The notes beneath the pieces were generated by a model. The model had not been told where the DNA came from. It saw only the letters and a list, made by a program, of their open reading frames with translations, and did no database searches. Shown here in pieces: positions 1 to 10,222 of a stretch of DNA of 64,000 nt. Location: positions 682,001 through 746,000 of the forward strand of contig CP126124.1 in assembly GCA_030123545.1 (NCBI GenBank), in the 5' to 3' direction. The first letter of the stretch is position 1, and each line of letters begins with the position of its first letter. The stretch is from Burkholderiaceae bacterium (lineage in GTDB: Bacteria; Pseudomonadota; Gammaproteobacteria; Burkholderiales; Burkholderiaceae_C). Made by a program: the position numbers and the translations under genes.

Positions 1-845
1 AACACGCGCGGCGGCGCGAAGTAGTAGGTCGGGCCGATTTCGCGCATGTCGATCGCCACCGTTTCGCTCGACTCGGGGCAGTTGATCGCAAAGCCGGCCA
101 CCAGCCATTGCGCCATCGAGAACAGAAAGTCGCCGACCCAGGCCGGCGGCAGATAGGACAGCACGTTGTCGTCACCGGTCAGTCCGTCGGTGACGACGCC
201 GCCGGCAGCGGCGGCGATGAAGGCGGCATGCGTCTGGCACACCCCCTTGGGGCGGCCGGTGGTGCCCGAGGTGTACAGGATCACCGCGACATCGTCCGGC
301 CGGACCTGCGCCAGCCGTTCGTCGAACAGCGTCGGGTGCGCTTGGGCCTCACGGCGCCCGAGCGCGATCAGCTCCTGCATGCTGATCAGGCCGGCGTCGC
401 GATAGTTGCGCAGGCCGCGCGGGTCGTCGTAGATGATGTGCGCGAGGCCGGGCACGGCGCTTTCGTCCGTGGCCTTGCGCAACTCGAGCAGCTTGTCCAC
501 CTGCTCCTGGTTTTCGGCATACGTGAACTGCACCTCGGCGTCGCGCAGCACGAACGCCATCTCGGTGGCGACCGCGTCCTGGTACATCGGCACCGGCACG
601 CCGCCAAGCGACTGCGCGGCGAGGGCCATCAGGTACAGATGCGGGCGGTTGTCGCCGACCAGGCCCAGGTTCTGCCCGGCGCCAAAGCCCAGCGCCGCCA
701 GCCCCAGCGCCATGTCGCGCACGTCGGCCTGCGCGCGTTGCCAGCTCCAGGTCTGCCAGATGCCGTATTCCTTCTCGCGCAGCGCCGGCGCCTGCGGCCG
801 CTGGCGCGCGTGCTGTTGCAACAGGCTGGGAAAGGTGGTCGCCAC
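1..845 (-). CDS. AMP-binding acyl-CoA synthetase, 3' part beyond the window
   Basis: The gene runs off the left edge of the window. It belongs to the acyl-adenylate/CoA ligase family, which activates a carboxylic acid with ATP and loads it onto CoA. The P-loop motif LYTSGTTGRPKG is encoded near 240-275, and the N-terminal region (FPSLLQQHARQRPQAPALRE, then a W-W-RA motif) is typical of long-chain acyl-CoA synthetases. The start is a GTG at 845; the upstream in-frame stretch reaches a stop with no ATG. It is divergent from the Crp/Fnr gene with about 50 bp between them, so the regulator may control it. Chain length and substrate cannot be judged because the C-terminus is missing. Confidence 0.85.
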   Translation of the reverse strand, partial: MATTFPSLLQQHARQRPQAPALREKEYGIWQTWSWQRAQADVRDMALGLAALGFGAGQNLGLVGDNRPHLYLMALAAQSLGGVPVPMYQDAVATEMAFVLRDAEVQFTYAENQEQVDKLLELRKATDESAVPGLAHIIYDDPRGLRNYRDAGLISMQELIALGRREAQAHPTLFDERLAQVRPDDVAVILYTSGTTGRPKGVCQTHAAFIAAAAGGVVTDGLTGDDNVLSYLPPAWVGDFLFSMAQWLVAGFAINCPESSETVAIDMREIGPTYYFAPPRV

Positions 846-895
846 GGGCGAGGTGTCTCCGGTTCCTTCGCTCCCGGTCGGCCGGGGCGAGAGCT

Positions 896-1693
896 ATGGT
901 GCGGATGGTAAGAGCGCACTTTGACGCCATGTTGTCGTTTGGCCGACAATTCGCCCACTTTCTGCCTGGGCTTTTCCCTGATATGGTCGCTGCCCGCAGC
1001 CTGCACGATCGGCGTCGCCTGCTCACCGAGCAGGAACTGGCCGGTGTGCCCTGGCTGCCGCGCCTGAAGGCCGACGAGCGCGAACGCGTGGCGCTGGAAC
1101 TGCGCATCAGCGAGGCCGCGCCGGGCGACCTGATCTGCCGCATCGGCCGTCCGGCCACCTACTGGTTCGGCGTGGTCGACGGGCTGCTGAAGATGAGCAC
1201 CGACACCGCGCAGGGTCGCACCATCACCTACTCGGGGCTGACGCCCGGCGGCTGGTTCGGCGAAGGCACGGTGCTCAAGCGCGAGGTGTACCGCTACAAC
1301 ATCCAGGCGCTGCGCAGGAGCCGGGTCGCGGGCCTGCCGGTGGACAGCTTCCACTGGCTGCTGGATCACTCGATCGGCTTCAACCGCTTCGTGATGAACC
1401 AGCTGAACGAGCGGCTCGCGCAGTTCATCGGCGCAATCGAGGCCGACCGCACGTCCAGCCCCGAGCAGCGCGTTGCACACAACATCGCGGCGCTGGTCAA
1501 TCCCGTGCTGTTCCCCGGCGTCGGCGATCTGCTGCGCATCACCCAGCAGGAGCTGGCCTACCTGGTCGGGCTGTCGCGCCAGCGCGTGAACGAGGCGCTG
1601 CGCCTGCTGCAGGCACAGGGCGCGATCCGCGTCGAATACGGCGGCCTGCGCATCCTGGCGATCGAGGCTTTGCGTCTGCACCGCTCGTCGTGA
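896..1693 (+). CDS. Crp/Fnr-family transcriptional regulator
   Basis: 265 aa. An N-terminal cyclic-nucleotide-binding-type beta-barrel (about residues 60-150, with GLLKMST and GGWFGEG) is followed by a dimerisation helix and a winged helix-turn-helix (about 210-255, TQQELAYLVGLSRQRVNEAL), the DNA-reading part. There is no Fnr-type N-terminal cysteine cluster, so it is not an obvious oxygen sensor. The Arg/Ser pair that binds cAMP in true Crp is not evident either. The ATG at 896 has a GAGAG just upstream; ATGs at 929 and 983 are alternatives. It is divergent from the acyl-CoA ligase at 845 and convergent with proC. The ligand is unknown. Confidence 0.85.
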   Translation: MVRMVRAHFDAMLSFGRQFAHFLPGLFPDMVAARSLHDRRRLLTEQELAGVPWLPRLKADERERVALELRISEAAPGDLICRIGRPATYWFGVVDGLLKMSTDTAQGRTITYSGLTPGGWFGEGTVLKREVYRYNIQALRRSRVAGLPVDSFHWLLDHSIGFNRFVMNQLNERLAQFIGAIEADRTSSPEQRVAHNIAALVNPVLFPGVGDLLRITQQELAYLVGLSRQRVNEALRLLQAQGAIRVEYGGLRILAIEALRLHRSS

Positions 1694-1723
1694 ACCGGTG
1701 CGCGGCGTGGGCGCCGCCGCACT

Positions 1724-2581
1724 TCACGCTGCGCCGAATTCGTCGCCGAGCTCGCGCGCGCGCCGCTCGGCGGCCCGCATCGCATGCATGAACAGAGCCT
1801 TCACCCCGTGCTGTTCCATCAGGCTGATCGCGGCGTGGGTGGTGCCGCCCTTCGAGGTCACGCGCTGGCGCAGCAGCTCGGTCGGCTCGCTGCTCGCGCG
1901 CGCCAGTTCCGCCGCGCCGGCGAAGGTCGCGACCGCCAACTGCTTCGCCTGCGCCGCGGACAGGCCCATCTCGACCCCGGCCTCGGTCATCGCCTCGACG
2001 AAGTAGAAGACATAGGCCGGGCCGGAGCCGGAGAGCGCGGTCACCGCGTCGAGCTGGACTTCCTGGTCGACCCACAGGCAGTCGCCGGTCGACGCCATCA
2101 CCTGCTGGGCCCGCTCGCGCTCCGGCGGCGTGACCGCCTCGCGCGCGAACAGCGCGGTGATGCCGCGTTGGATCAGCGCCGGCGTGTTCGGCATCGCGCG
2201 CACGACGCGCTCGGTGGCCAGCCACGTTGCGATGCTGTCCGAGCGGATGCCGGCGGCCACGCTCAGGTGCAGCGCGCCGCGCGTGTGCAACGCTACGTCG
2301 CGCGCGGCCTCCTTGAAGGTTTGCGGCTTCACCGCCCACACCACCAGCGTCGCCCGCGCCAGCGACTCGGTGGGCGCGGCCTGCGCGGCGACGCCATATT
2401 GCCGGCGCAGTCGCTCGCGCGCCTCGGCCAGCGGCTCGACCACGTCGACCGCGCCGGGCGCGACGCCGCTCCCCAGCAGCCCGCCGAGGATCGCGCTCGC
2501 CATGTTGCCGCCGCCGATGAAGGCGATGCGGGCGCCGTCGGCCGCACTGATCGATTCGCTCTTCGTTTCGATGTTCGTCAT
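1724..2581 (-). CDS. proC: Pyrroline-5-carboxylate reductase
   Basis: 285 aa cytoplasmic enzyme making L-proline from 1-pyrroline-5-carboxylate with NAD(P)H, the last step of proline synthesis. The N-terminal Rossmann motif is FIGGGNMASAILGGL. The C-terminal signature LDAVTALSGSGPAYVF and the TSKGGTTHAAI segment are diagnostic of ProC. The ATG at 2581 is chosen because AGGAGG lies a few bases upstream; an in-frame extension to 2662 has no comparable signal. It is transcribed away from glpK and converges with the Crp/Fnr gene. Length is slightly above the usual ~270 aa. Confidence 0.95.
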   Translation of the reverse strand: MTNIETKSESISAADGARIAFIGGGNMASAILGGLLGSGVAPGAVDVVEPLAEARERLRRQYGVAAQAAPTESLARATLVVWAVKPQTFKEAARDVALHTRGALHLSVAAGIRSDSIATWLATERVVRAMPNTPALIQRGITALFAREAVTPPERERAQQVMASTGDCLWVDQEVQLDAVTALSGSGPAYVFYFVEAMTEAGVEMGLSAAQAKQLAVATFAGAAELARASSEPTELLRQRVTSKGGTTHAAISLMEQHGVKALFMHAMRAAERRARELGDEFGAA

Positions 2582-2702
2582 CGGCTGCCTCCTGCTTCGG
2601 TGTCGGGCCGGGCCGCATGGCTTGGCCAACGTGCAGGGCCGGCGCCGGTTGCTGGCAAACACCAGTGGCGCCGCCCGGACGATGCGCTACCCTCGGCCTG
2701 CC

Positions 2703-4249
<1,547 letters not shown>

Positions 4250-4253
<4 letters not shown>

Positions 4254-5890
4254 CGGCGGCGGAGCCAACCGCGCGAGCGGCCGATGCCGCTGCCAATGCC
4301 GTAGTTGCCGCGCCGCAGCCGACCCGGCGCGAGCAGCTGCTGGCGCGGCTCGCCGAGGCGCGCACCTGGGATCTCGCGGTGATCGGCGGCGGCGCGACCG
4401 GCCTGGGCGTCGCGCTCGACGCGGCGGCGCGCGGCTGGTCGGTGCTGCTGGTCGAGTCGCACGACTTCGCAGAGGGCACCTCGTCGCGCGCGACCAAGCT
4501 GGTGCACGGCGGCGTGCGCTATCTCGCGCAGGGCAACGTGTCGCTGGTGCACGAGGCGCTGCACGAGCGCACGCGTCTGCTGCACAACGCGCCGCACCTG
4601 GCGCGCCCGCTGGCCTTCGTCGTGCCCTGCTACCGCTGGTGGGAGCCGCCGTTCTACGGCGCCGGGCTGATGCTGTACGACGCGCTCGCCGGCCGCGCCG
4701 CACTCGGCAAGACCGAGTTCCTGAATCGTGCGCAGACGCTGAGCTGCCTGCCCGGCGCGCGCGAGCAGCGTCTGAAAGGCGGCGTCAAGTACTGGGACGG
4801 CCAGTTCGACGACGCGCGGCTGGCGATGGCGCTGGCGCGCAGCGCCGCAGCGCGCGGTGCGCTGCTGCTCAACTACTGCGCGGCGACCGACCTGGTGCAC
4901 GAGGCCGGCAAGGTGGCCGGCCTGCAGTGCGAGGACCGCGAGACCGGGCGGCGCACCACGGTGCGCGCACGCTGCGTGGTCAACGCCGCCGGAGTCTGGG
5001 TCGACGAGATCCGCCAGCGCGACGGCGCCGCGACCGGGCGTGTCGCCGCGCCCATCGTCGCGCCGAGCCAGGGCGTGCACCTGGTGGTGGATCGCGAATT
5101 CCTGCGTGGCGACCATGCGCTGCTGGTGCCGCGCACCACCGACGGGCGCGTGCTGTTCGCGGTGCCGTGGCTCGGCAAGGTGATTCTCGGCACCACCGAC
5201 ACGCCGCGCCACGACCTGGCGCGCGAGCCGGACGCGTTTCCGGCCGAGGTCGATTTCATCCTGCGCGAGGCGGCCCGCGTGCTGGCGCGCGCGCCGACCC
5301 GCGTCGACGTGAAGAGCCTCTGGGTCGGCCTGCGCCCGCTGGTGCGCCCGCAGGGCGACGACGGCGAAGCCACCCGGTCGCTGAGCCGCGAACACACGGT
5401 GCGGATGGCGCGCAGCGGGCTGGTCACGGTGACCGGTGGCAAATGGACCACCTACCGCGCGATGGCCGAGGATGTGCTGCAAAAGTGCATGGACGCCGGA
5501 TTGCTCGATCACCGTCCCGGCGGCGTGACCGCTGACCTGGTGCTGGTCGGCGGCGATCCCGGCGCGCCGCCGCGCGGGGCCTTGAGCGAACCGCCGGGCC
5601 TCGCCGCCTACGGCAGCGAGCGGGGCCTGGTCGAGGCGCTGCCGGGCGCGGACCGGGCCCTCGGCGGCGGCCTGACCGAGGCGATGGTGCGCTTTGCCGC
5701 GCGCTACGAGTACGCGCGTCGGGTCGACGACGTGCTGGCGCGGCGCTCGCGGCTGCTGTTCCTCGATGCCCGACTGGCGGCGTCGCTGGCGGCGCCGGTG
5801 GCCGACATCCTGGCGCAGGAGACCGGCGCCGACCCGGGCGCGGCGGCGTTCGGCGCGCTGACCCGGCATTACCTGCAGGTGCCGGGTTGA
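4250..5890 (+). CDS. glpD: Glycerol-3-phosphate dehydrogenase (FAD, aerobic type)
   Basis: 546 aa. Oxidises glycerol-3-phosphate to dihydroxyacetone phosphate at the inner membrane and passes electrons to quinone. The FAD-binding Rossmann motif VIGGGATGLGVALDAAARG lies at about residues 44-62, followed by the family block TSSRATKLVHGGVRYL. Later blocks VNAAGVWVDE, GTTDTPRHD and VTGGKWTTYRAMAED confirm GlpD. The first ~40 residues are an Ala-rich extension compared with typical members, so a later start is possible. It overlaps glpK by 4 bp and forms a glycerol catabolic operon. No glpF or glpR is visible in the window. Confidence 0.95.
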
Positions 5891-5910
5891 CCGTCGGGGC
5901 CGCACGCTCG

Positions 5911-5940
5911 TTGATGCACGCCACGAAACTGTGCCATAAT
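5911..5940 (+). promoter_or_regulatory. Predicted sigma70 promoter of the rplN operon
   Basis: TTGATG (5911-5916) and CATAAT (5935-5940) are separated by 18 bp and lie about 145 bp upstream of rplN. The leader between promoter and rplN is GC-rich and contains a small hairpin (GTGAA TGG TTCAC near 5999-6011). The site explains how a ribosomal operon can start directly behind glpD. Confidence 0.6.
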
Positions 5941-6084
5941 CGCCGGCTCCGCTAGGTAACGGGCGGGGTTTGCTTTTTCTGCCCAGCGCTCGCGCTTCGT
6001 GAATGGTTCACGGCGCTGCCGACGGGCCCAAGACTGGCCGGATGGCGCCCGCGGGGGCTGCCCGGTCCAAGTTGGGAACATGAA

Positions 6085-6453
6085 ATGATCCAGACAGAAT
6101 CTCGACTCGAAGTCGCCGACAACACCGGCGCGAAGTCCGTGCTCTGCATCAAGGTGCTGGGCGGGTCCAAGCGGCGCTACGCGGGCGTCGGCGACATCAT
6201 CAAGGTCAGCATCAAGGAAGCCGCGCCGCGCGGCCGCGTCAAGAAGGGCGAGGTCTACAGCGCGGTCGTGGTGCGCACCGCCAAGGGCATCCGCCGTGGC
6301 GACGGTTCGCTGATCAAGTTCGACGGCAACGCGGCGGTGTTGCTGAACAACAAGTTGGAGCCGATCGGCACCCGCATCTTCGGCCCGGTCACGCGCGAGC
6401 TGCGCACCGAGCGCTTCATGAAGATCGTGTCGCTGGCGCCGGAAGTTCTCTGA
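6085..6453 (+). CDS. rplN: 50S ribosomal protein L14
   Basis: 122 aa, the standard bacterial length. Starts MIQTESRLEVADNTGAKSV and contains the GDIIKVSIKEAAPRGRVKKG segment typical of L14, which binds 23S rRNA near the L19 bridge. It is the first gene of the spc block here. Upstream is glpD rather than rpsQ, so the usual S10-to-spc continuity is broken at this point. The gene has its own promoter at 5911-5940. Confidence 0.98.
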   Translation: MIQTESRLEVADNTGAKSVLCIKVLGGSKRRYAGVGDIIKVSIKEAAPRGRVKKGEVYSAVVVRTAKGIRRGDGSLIKFDGNAAVLLNNKLEPIGTRIFGPVTRELRTERFMKIVSLAPEVL

Positions 6454-6474
6454 TCCACGGAGCGCGAACCCATC

Positions 6475-6795
6475 ATGAACAAGATTCGCAAAGGTGACGA
6501 GGTCATCGTGCTCACCGGGCGCGACAAGGGCAAGCGTGGCAAGGTGACGCTGCGCAAGGATGAGTCGCATCTGCTGATCGAGGGCATCAACCTCGTGAAG
6601 AAGCACACCAAGCCGAACCCGATGAAGGGCACCCCGGGCGGGATCGTCGAAAAGGCGATGCCGATCGATCAGTCCAACGTCGCGATCTTCAACGCCGACA
6701 CCGGCAAGGCGGATCGTGTCGGCATCAAGGTGCTGGCCGACGGCAAGCGGGTGCGCGTCTACAAGTCCAGCGGCGAAGAAATCAAGGTGGCGTGA
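6475..6795 (+). CDS. rplX: 50S ribosomal protein L24
   Basis: 106 aa, an assembly-initiator protein of the large subunit. The N-terminal KOW motif (KGDEVIVLTGRDKGKRGKV) and the central GINLVKKHTKP block are diagnostic. It lies 21 bp after rplN and runs directly into rplE. Confidence 0.98.
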   Translation: MNKIRKGDEVIVLTGRDKGKRGKVTLRKDESHLLIEGINLVKKHTKPNPMKGTPGGIVEKAMPIDQSNVAIFNADTGKADRVGIKVLADGKRVRVYKSSGEEIKVA

Positions 6796-6797
6796 CC

Positions 6798-7337
6798 ATG
6801 GCTCGACTGCAACAACACTATCGCGAGAAGGTCGCGCCCGAACTGATGGCCAAGTTCGGCTACAAGTCGCCGATGCAGGTCCCGCGCCTGACCAAGATCA
6901 CGCTGAACATGGGCGTGAGCGAGGCGGTGGCCGACAAGAAGGTGATGGACAACGCGGTCGGCGACCTGACCAAGATCGCCGGGCAAAAGCCCGTCGTGAC
7001 CAAGGCCAAGAAGCCGATCGCCGGCTTCAAGATCCGCGAGGGCCAGGCGATCGGCTGCATGGTCACGCTGCGCGGCGTGCGCATGTACGAGTTCCTGGAC
7101 CGCTTCGTCACGGTGGCGCTGCCGCGCGTGCGCGACTTCCGCGGCGTGTCGGCCCGCGCATTCGACGGCCGCGGCAACTACAACGTCGGCGTGAAGGAGC
7201 AGATCATCTTCCCCGAGATCGAGTACGACAAGATCGATGCGCTGCGCGGTCTGAACATCAGCATCACCACGACGGCCAAGAACGACGAGGAGTGCAAGGC
7301 GCTGCTCGCGGGCTTCCGTTTCCCGTTCAAGAACTGA
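6798..7337 (+). CDS. rplE: 50S ribosomal protein L5
   Basis: 179 aa, 5S rRNA-binding protein of the central protuberance. ARLQQHYREKVAPELM and PRLTKITLNMGVSEA are typical. A GTG at 6792 overlaps the rplX stop, but the ATG at 6798 fits the family N-terminus and has AAGG at a suitable distance, so I use 6798. Confidence 0.97.
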   Translation: MARLQQHYREKVAPELMAKFGYKSPMQVPRLTKITLNMGVSEAVADKKVMDNAVGDLTKIAGQKPVVTKAKKPIAGFKIREGQAIGCMVTLRGVRMYEFLDRFVTVALPRVRDFRGVSARAFDGRGNYNVGVKEQIIFPEIEYDKIDALRGLNISITTTAKNDEECKALLAGFRFPFKN

Positions 7338-7346
7338 AGGTGCATC

Positions 7347-7652
7347 GTGGCTAAGAAATCCCTGATCGAGCGCGAACTCAAGCGCGACAAGATGGTCGCG
7401 CAGTACGCGAAGAAGCACGCCGAGCTGAAGTCGATCGCGCAGGACGCGAAGCGCAGCGACGACGAGCGCGCCGTGGCGCGCCTGGCTCTGCAGAAGCTTC
7501 CGCGCAACGCGAACCCGACGCGCCAGCGCAACCGCTGCGGCATCACCGGGCGCCCGCGCGGCACCTTCCGCCAGTTCGGCCTGGGCCGCGCGAAGATCCG
7601 CGAGTTGGCGTTCGCCGGCGACATCCCCGGCGTCGTCAAGGCGAGCTGGTAA
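7347..7652 (+). CDS. rpsN: 30S ribosomal protein S14
   Basis: 101 aa, the long form of S14 typical of proteobacteria. It lacks the two CXXC pairs of the short zinc-binding form; only one Cys is visible, in RNRCGITGRPRG. The start is GTG at 7347, preceded by GAAGG; translation begins with the family AKKSLIERELKRDK. It follows rplE by 9 bp. Confidence 0.97.
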   Translation: MAKKSLIERELKRDKMVAQYAKKHAELKSIAQDAKRSDDERAVARLALQKLPRNANPTRQRNRCGITGRPRGTFRQFGLGRAKIRELAFAGDIPGVVKASW

Positions 7653-7672
7653 GCGCGGCAGGAGAAAACCAC

Positions 7673-8068
7673 ATGAGCATGAGTGATCCGATCGCCGATC
7701 TGCTGACCCGCATCCGCAATGCGCAGATGGTGGCCAAGACCACCGTGTCGGTGCCGTCTTCCAAGGTGAAGGTGGCGATCGCGCAGGTGCTGAAGGACGA
7801 GGGCTACATCGACGGCTTCCAGGTCAAGACCGACGGCGCGAAGTCCGAGCTGGAAATCGCGCTCAAGTACTACGCCGGCCGCCCGGTGATCGAGCGGCTC
7901 GAGCGCGTCAGCCGTCCCGGCCTGCGCGTGTACAAGCGGCGCGACGCGATCCCGCAGGTGATGAACGGCCTGGGCGTGGCGATCGTTACGACGCCGCGCG
8001 GCGTGATGACCGACCGCAAGGCGCGAGCCACCGGTGTCGGCGGCGAAGTGCTTTGCTATGTCGCCTGA
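7673..8068 (+). CDS. rpsH: 30S ribosomal protein S8
   Basis: 131 aa primary 16S rRNA-binding protein, in E. coli also the translational repressor of the spc operon. MSDPIADLLTRIRNAQ and the C-terminal GGEVLCYVA are characteristic. The preceding AGGAG at 7661-7665 is a good ribosome site. Whether S8 regulates this operon in the same way cannot be read from the sequence. Confidence 0.98.
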   Translation: MSMSDPIADLLTRIRNAQMVAKTTVSVPSSKVKVAIAQVLKDEGYIDGFQVKTDGAKSELEIALKYYAGRPVIERLERVSRPGLRVYKRRDAIPQVMNGLGVAIVTTPRGVMTDRKARATGVGGEVLCYVA

Positions 8069-8092
8069 CGGCGGCAACGAGGAGAACATTCG

Positions 8093-8626
8093 ATGTCCCG
8101 TGTAGGAAAGATGCCGGTCACCGTCCCCGCGGGGGTCGAGGTGTCGGTGACGCCGGAGCGCATCAGCGTCAAGGGCGCGGGCGGCAACCTGTCGGTCGCG
8201 CAGCACGCGCTGGTCAAGGTCGGCAACGCGGCCGGCAAGCTCAGCTTCGAGCCGGCCGACGAATCGCGCGAGGCGAACGCGATGAGCGGCACGCTGCGCC
8301 AGCTGGTGAACAACATGGTGGTCGGCGTGACGCGCGGCTTCGAGAAGAAGCTGAACCTGGTCGGCGTCGGTTTTCGCGCGCAGGCGCAGGGCGCGAAGCT
8401 GAACCTGTCGGTCGGCTTTTCGCACCCGGTGAACAAGGAGATGCCGTCCGGCATCACGGTCACCACGCCGGCGCCCACCGAGATCGTGGTCAAGGGGGCC
8501 GACCGTCAGCGTGTCGGCCAGGTCGCTGCCGAGATCCGCGCGATCCGTCCGCCCGAGCCGTACAAGGGCAAGGGCATCCGCTTCGCGGACGAGACCGTGG
8601 TGATCAAGGAAACCAAGAAGAAGTAA
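8093..8626 (+). CDS. rplF: 50S ribosomal protein L6
   Basis: 177 aa, normal length, with a duplicated fold. SRVGKMPVTVPAGVEV at the start and the C-terminal signature RPPEPYKGKGIRFADE identify L6, which sits near the factor-binding site of the large subunit. GAGGAG precedes the ATG. Confidence 0.98.
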   Translation: MSRVGKMPVTVPAGVEVSVTPERISVKGAGGNLSVAQHALVKVGNAAGKLSFEPADESREANAMSGTLRQLVNNMVVGVTRGFEKKLNLVGVGFRAQAQGAKLNLSVGFSHPVNKEMPSGITVTTPAPTEIVVKGADRQRVGQVAAEIRAIRPPEPYKGKGIRFADETVVIKETKKK

Positions 8627-8638
8627 GGAGCGGCGGAC

Positions 8639-9004
8639 ATGTTGAACAAGAAAGCGCAGCGGCTGCGCCGCTCCCGTCAGACGCGGATCCGCATCGCGAC
8701 CCAGGGCGTCGCGCGGCTGACCGTGAACCGGACCAATCTGCACATCTACGCCACCGTCGTTTCGGGTGATGGCGGCAAGGTGGTGGCCGCCGCATCCACG
8801 CTGCAGGCCGACGTGCGCAGCTCGCTCGGCGGCGCCGGCAAGGGCGGCAACGCGGCCGCGGCACAGATCGTCGGACGGCTGATTGCGGAGAAGGCCAAGG
8901 CGGCGGGCATCGAGCGGGTCGCGTTCGACCGCGCCGGCTATGCGTTTCATGGACGGGTCAAGGCGCTGGCCGAAGCGGCACGCGCGGCCGGCTTGCAGTT
9001 CTAA
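8639..9004 (+). CDS. rplR: 50S ribosomal protein L18
   Basis: 121 aa 5S rRNA-binding protein. MLNKKAQRLRRSRQTRIRI is the basic N-terminus and the C-terminus ends FDRAGYAFHGRVKALAEAAR, as in the family. Spacing to rplF is 12 bp and a GGAG lies between them. Confidence 0.98.
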   Translation: MLNKKAQRLRRSRQTRIRIATQGVARLTVNRTNLHIYATVVSGDGGKVVAAASTLQADVRSSLGGAGKGGNAAAAQIVGRLIAEKAKAAGIERVAFDRAGYAFHGRVKALAEAARAAGLQF

Positions 9005-9021
9005 GCGGATCGGAATCGGAA

Positions 9022-9552
9022 ATGGCGAAAGTTCAAGCACGGATGCAGGGCAGGCCTCAGGGTGACGGCCCGGAAGACGGCCTGCGCGAGAAGATGATCG
9101 CGATCAACCGCGTGACCAAGGTGGTCAAGGGCGGTCGCATTCTCGGCTTTGCGGCGCTGACCGTGGTCGGCGACGGCGACGGCCGCATCGGCATGGGCAA
9201 GGGCAAGTCCAAGGAAGTGCCGTCCGCGGTGCAGAAGGCGATGGAAGAGGCGCGTCGCAACCTGACCAAGGTGTCGCTGCGCGACGGTACGATCCACCAC
9301 CGGGTGCAGGGCCAGCACGGCGCATCGGTCGTGATGATGGCGCCGGCGCCGAAGGGGACCGGCATCATCGCCGGCGGCCCGATGCGCGCGGTGTTCGAGG
9401 TGATGGGCGTGACCGACATCGTCGCGAAGAGCCACGGTTCAAGCAATCCGTACAACATGGTCCGTGCAACGCTGGACGCGCTGTCGCACTCGACCACCGC
9501 GGCCGAGGTCGCGGCCAAGCGCGGCAAGACCGTCGAAGAACTGTTCGCCTGA
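9022..9552 (+). CDS. rpsE: 30S ribosomal protein S5
   Basis: 176 aa; contributes to decoding accuracy. The double-stranded RNA-binding fold is recognisable from INRVTKVVKGGRILGFAA and VGDGDGRIGMGKGKSKEVP, and the C-terminal GSSNPYNMVRATLDAL block is present. It lies 17 bp after rplR. Confidence 0.98.
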   Translation: MAKVQARMQGRPQGDGPEDGLREKMIAINRVTKVVKGGRILGFAALTVVGDGDGRIGMGKGKSKEVPSAVQKAMEEARRNLTKVSLRDGTIHHRVQGQHGASVVMMAPAPKGTGIIAGGPMRAVFEVMGVTDIVAKSHGSSNPYNMVRATLDALSHSTTAAEVAAKRGKTVEELFA

Positions 9553-9566
9553 ACGGGAGCATACGC

Positions 9567-9749
9567 ATGACGACGCAAGGCAAGATCAAGGTCCGGCTGG
9601 TGCGCAGCACGATCGGCTGCAACGAATCGCACCGCGCGACCGTGCGCGGACTCGGCCTGCGCAGGCTGGGCAGCACGCGCGAGCTGGTCGACACCCCTGC
9701 GGTGCGCGGAATGATCGACAAGGTCAGCTACCTGGTGAAGGTGGATTGA
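9567..9749 (+). CDS. rpmD: 50S ribosomal protein L30
   Basis: 60 aa small ribosomal protein, one of the non-universal ones in bacteria. KIKVRLVRSTIGCNESHRATVRGLGLRR is the family core and LVKVD the end. It is placed between rpsE and rplO as in E. coli. Confidence 0.97.
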   Translation: MTTQGKIKVRLVRSTIGCNESHRATVRGLGLRRLGSTRELVDTPAVRGMIDKVSYLVKVD

Positions 9750-9762
9750 AGAGGGCATGACG

Positions 9763-10194
9763 ATGGAACTCAATGGCATCAAACCGGCGCCGGGGGCGAA
9801 GCGCGCGCGGCGCCGTGTCGGGCGCGGCATCGGCTCCGGCCTCGGCAAGACCGCGGGGCGTGGCCACAAGGGCCAGAAATCGCGTGCGGGCGGGTTTCAC
9901 AAGATCGGCTTCGAGGGCGGCCAGATGCCGCTGCAGCGCCGGCTGCCCAAGCGCGGCTTCAAGTCGCGTCAGTTGCAGTTCAACGGCGAGCTGACGCTGG
10001 CCGCGCTCGAGCGCCTGGGCGCGTCCGAGGTCGATCTGCTGACGCTCAAGCAGGCGGGACTGGTCGGCGAGATGGTGAAGACCGTCAAGGTGATCAAGTC
10101 CGGCACGATCAGTCGCGCGGTCAAGCTGAACGGCATCGGCGCGACTGCCGGTGCGAAGGCCGCGATCGAAGCGGCCGGCGGCAGCGTGGCTTGA
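9763..10194 (+). CDS. rplO: 50S ribosomal protein L15
   Basis: 143 aa. The Gly/Arg-rich N-terminal extension (RRRVGRGIGSGLGKTAGRGH) threads into 23S rRNA. Two ATGs compete: 9757 and 9763. The AGAGGG at 9751-9756 abuts the first but lies about 6 bp from the second, and MELNGIKP matches the family start, so 9763 is preferred. Confidence 0.96.
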   Translation: MELNGIKPAPGAKRARRRVGRGIGSGLGKTAGRGHKGQKSRAGGFHKIGFEGGQMPLQRRLPKRGFKSRQLQFNGELTLAALERLGASEVDLLTLKQAGLVGEMVKTVKVIKSGTISRAVKLNGIGATAGAKAAIEAAGGSVA

Positions 10195-10222
10195 AGATCA
10201 GAGGCTGAGAGAGGAACCCGGG

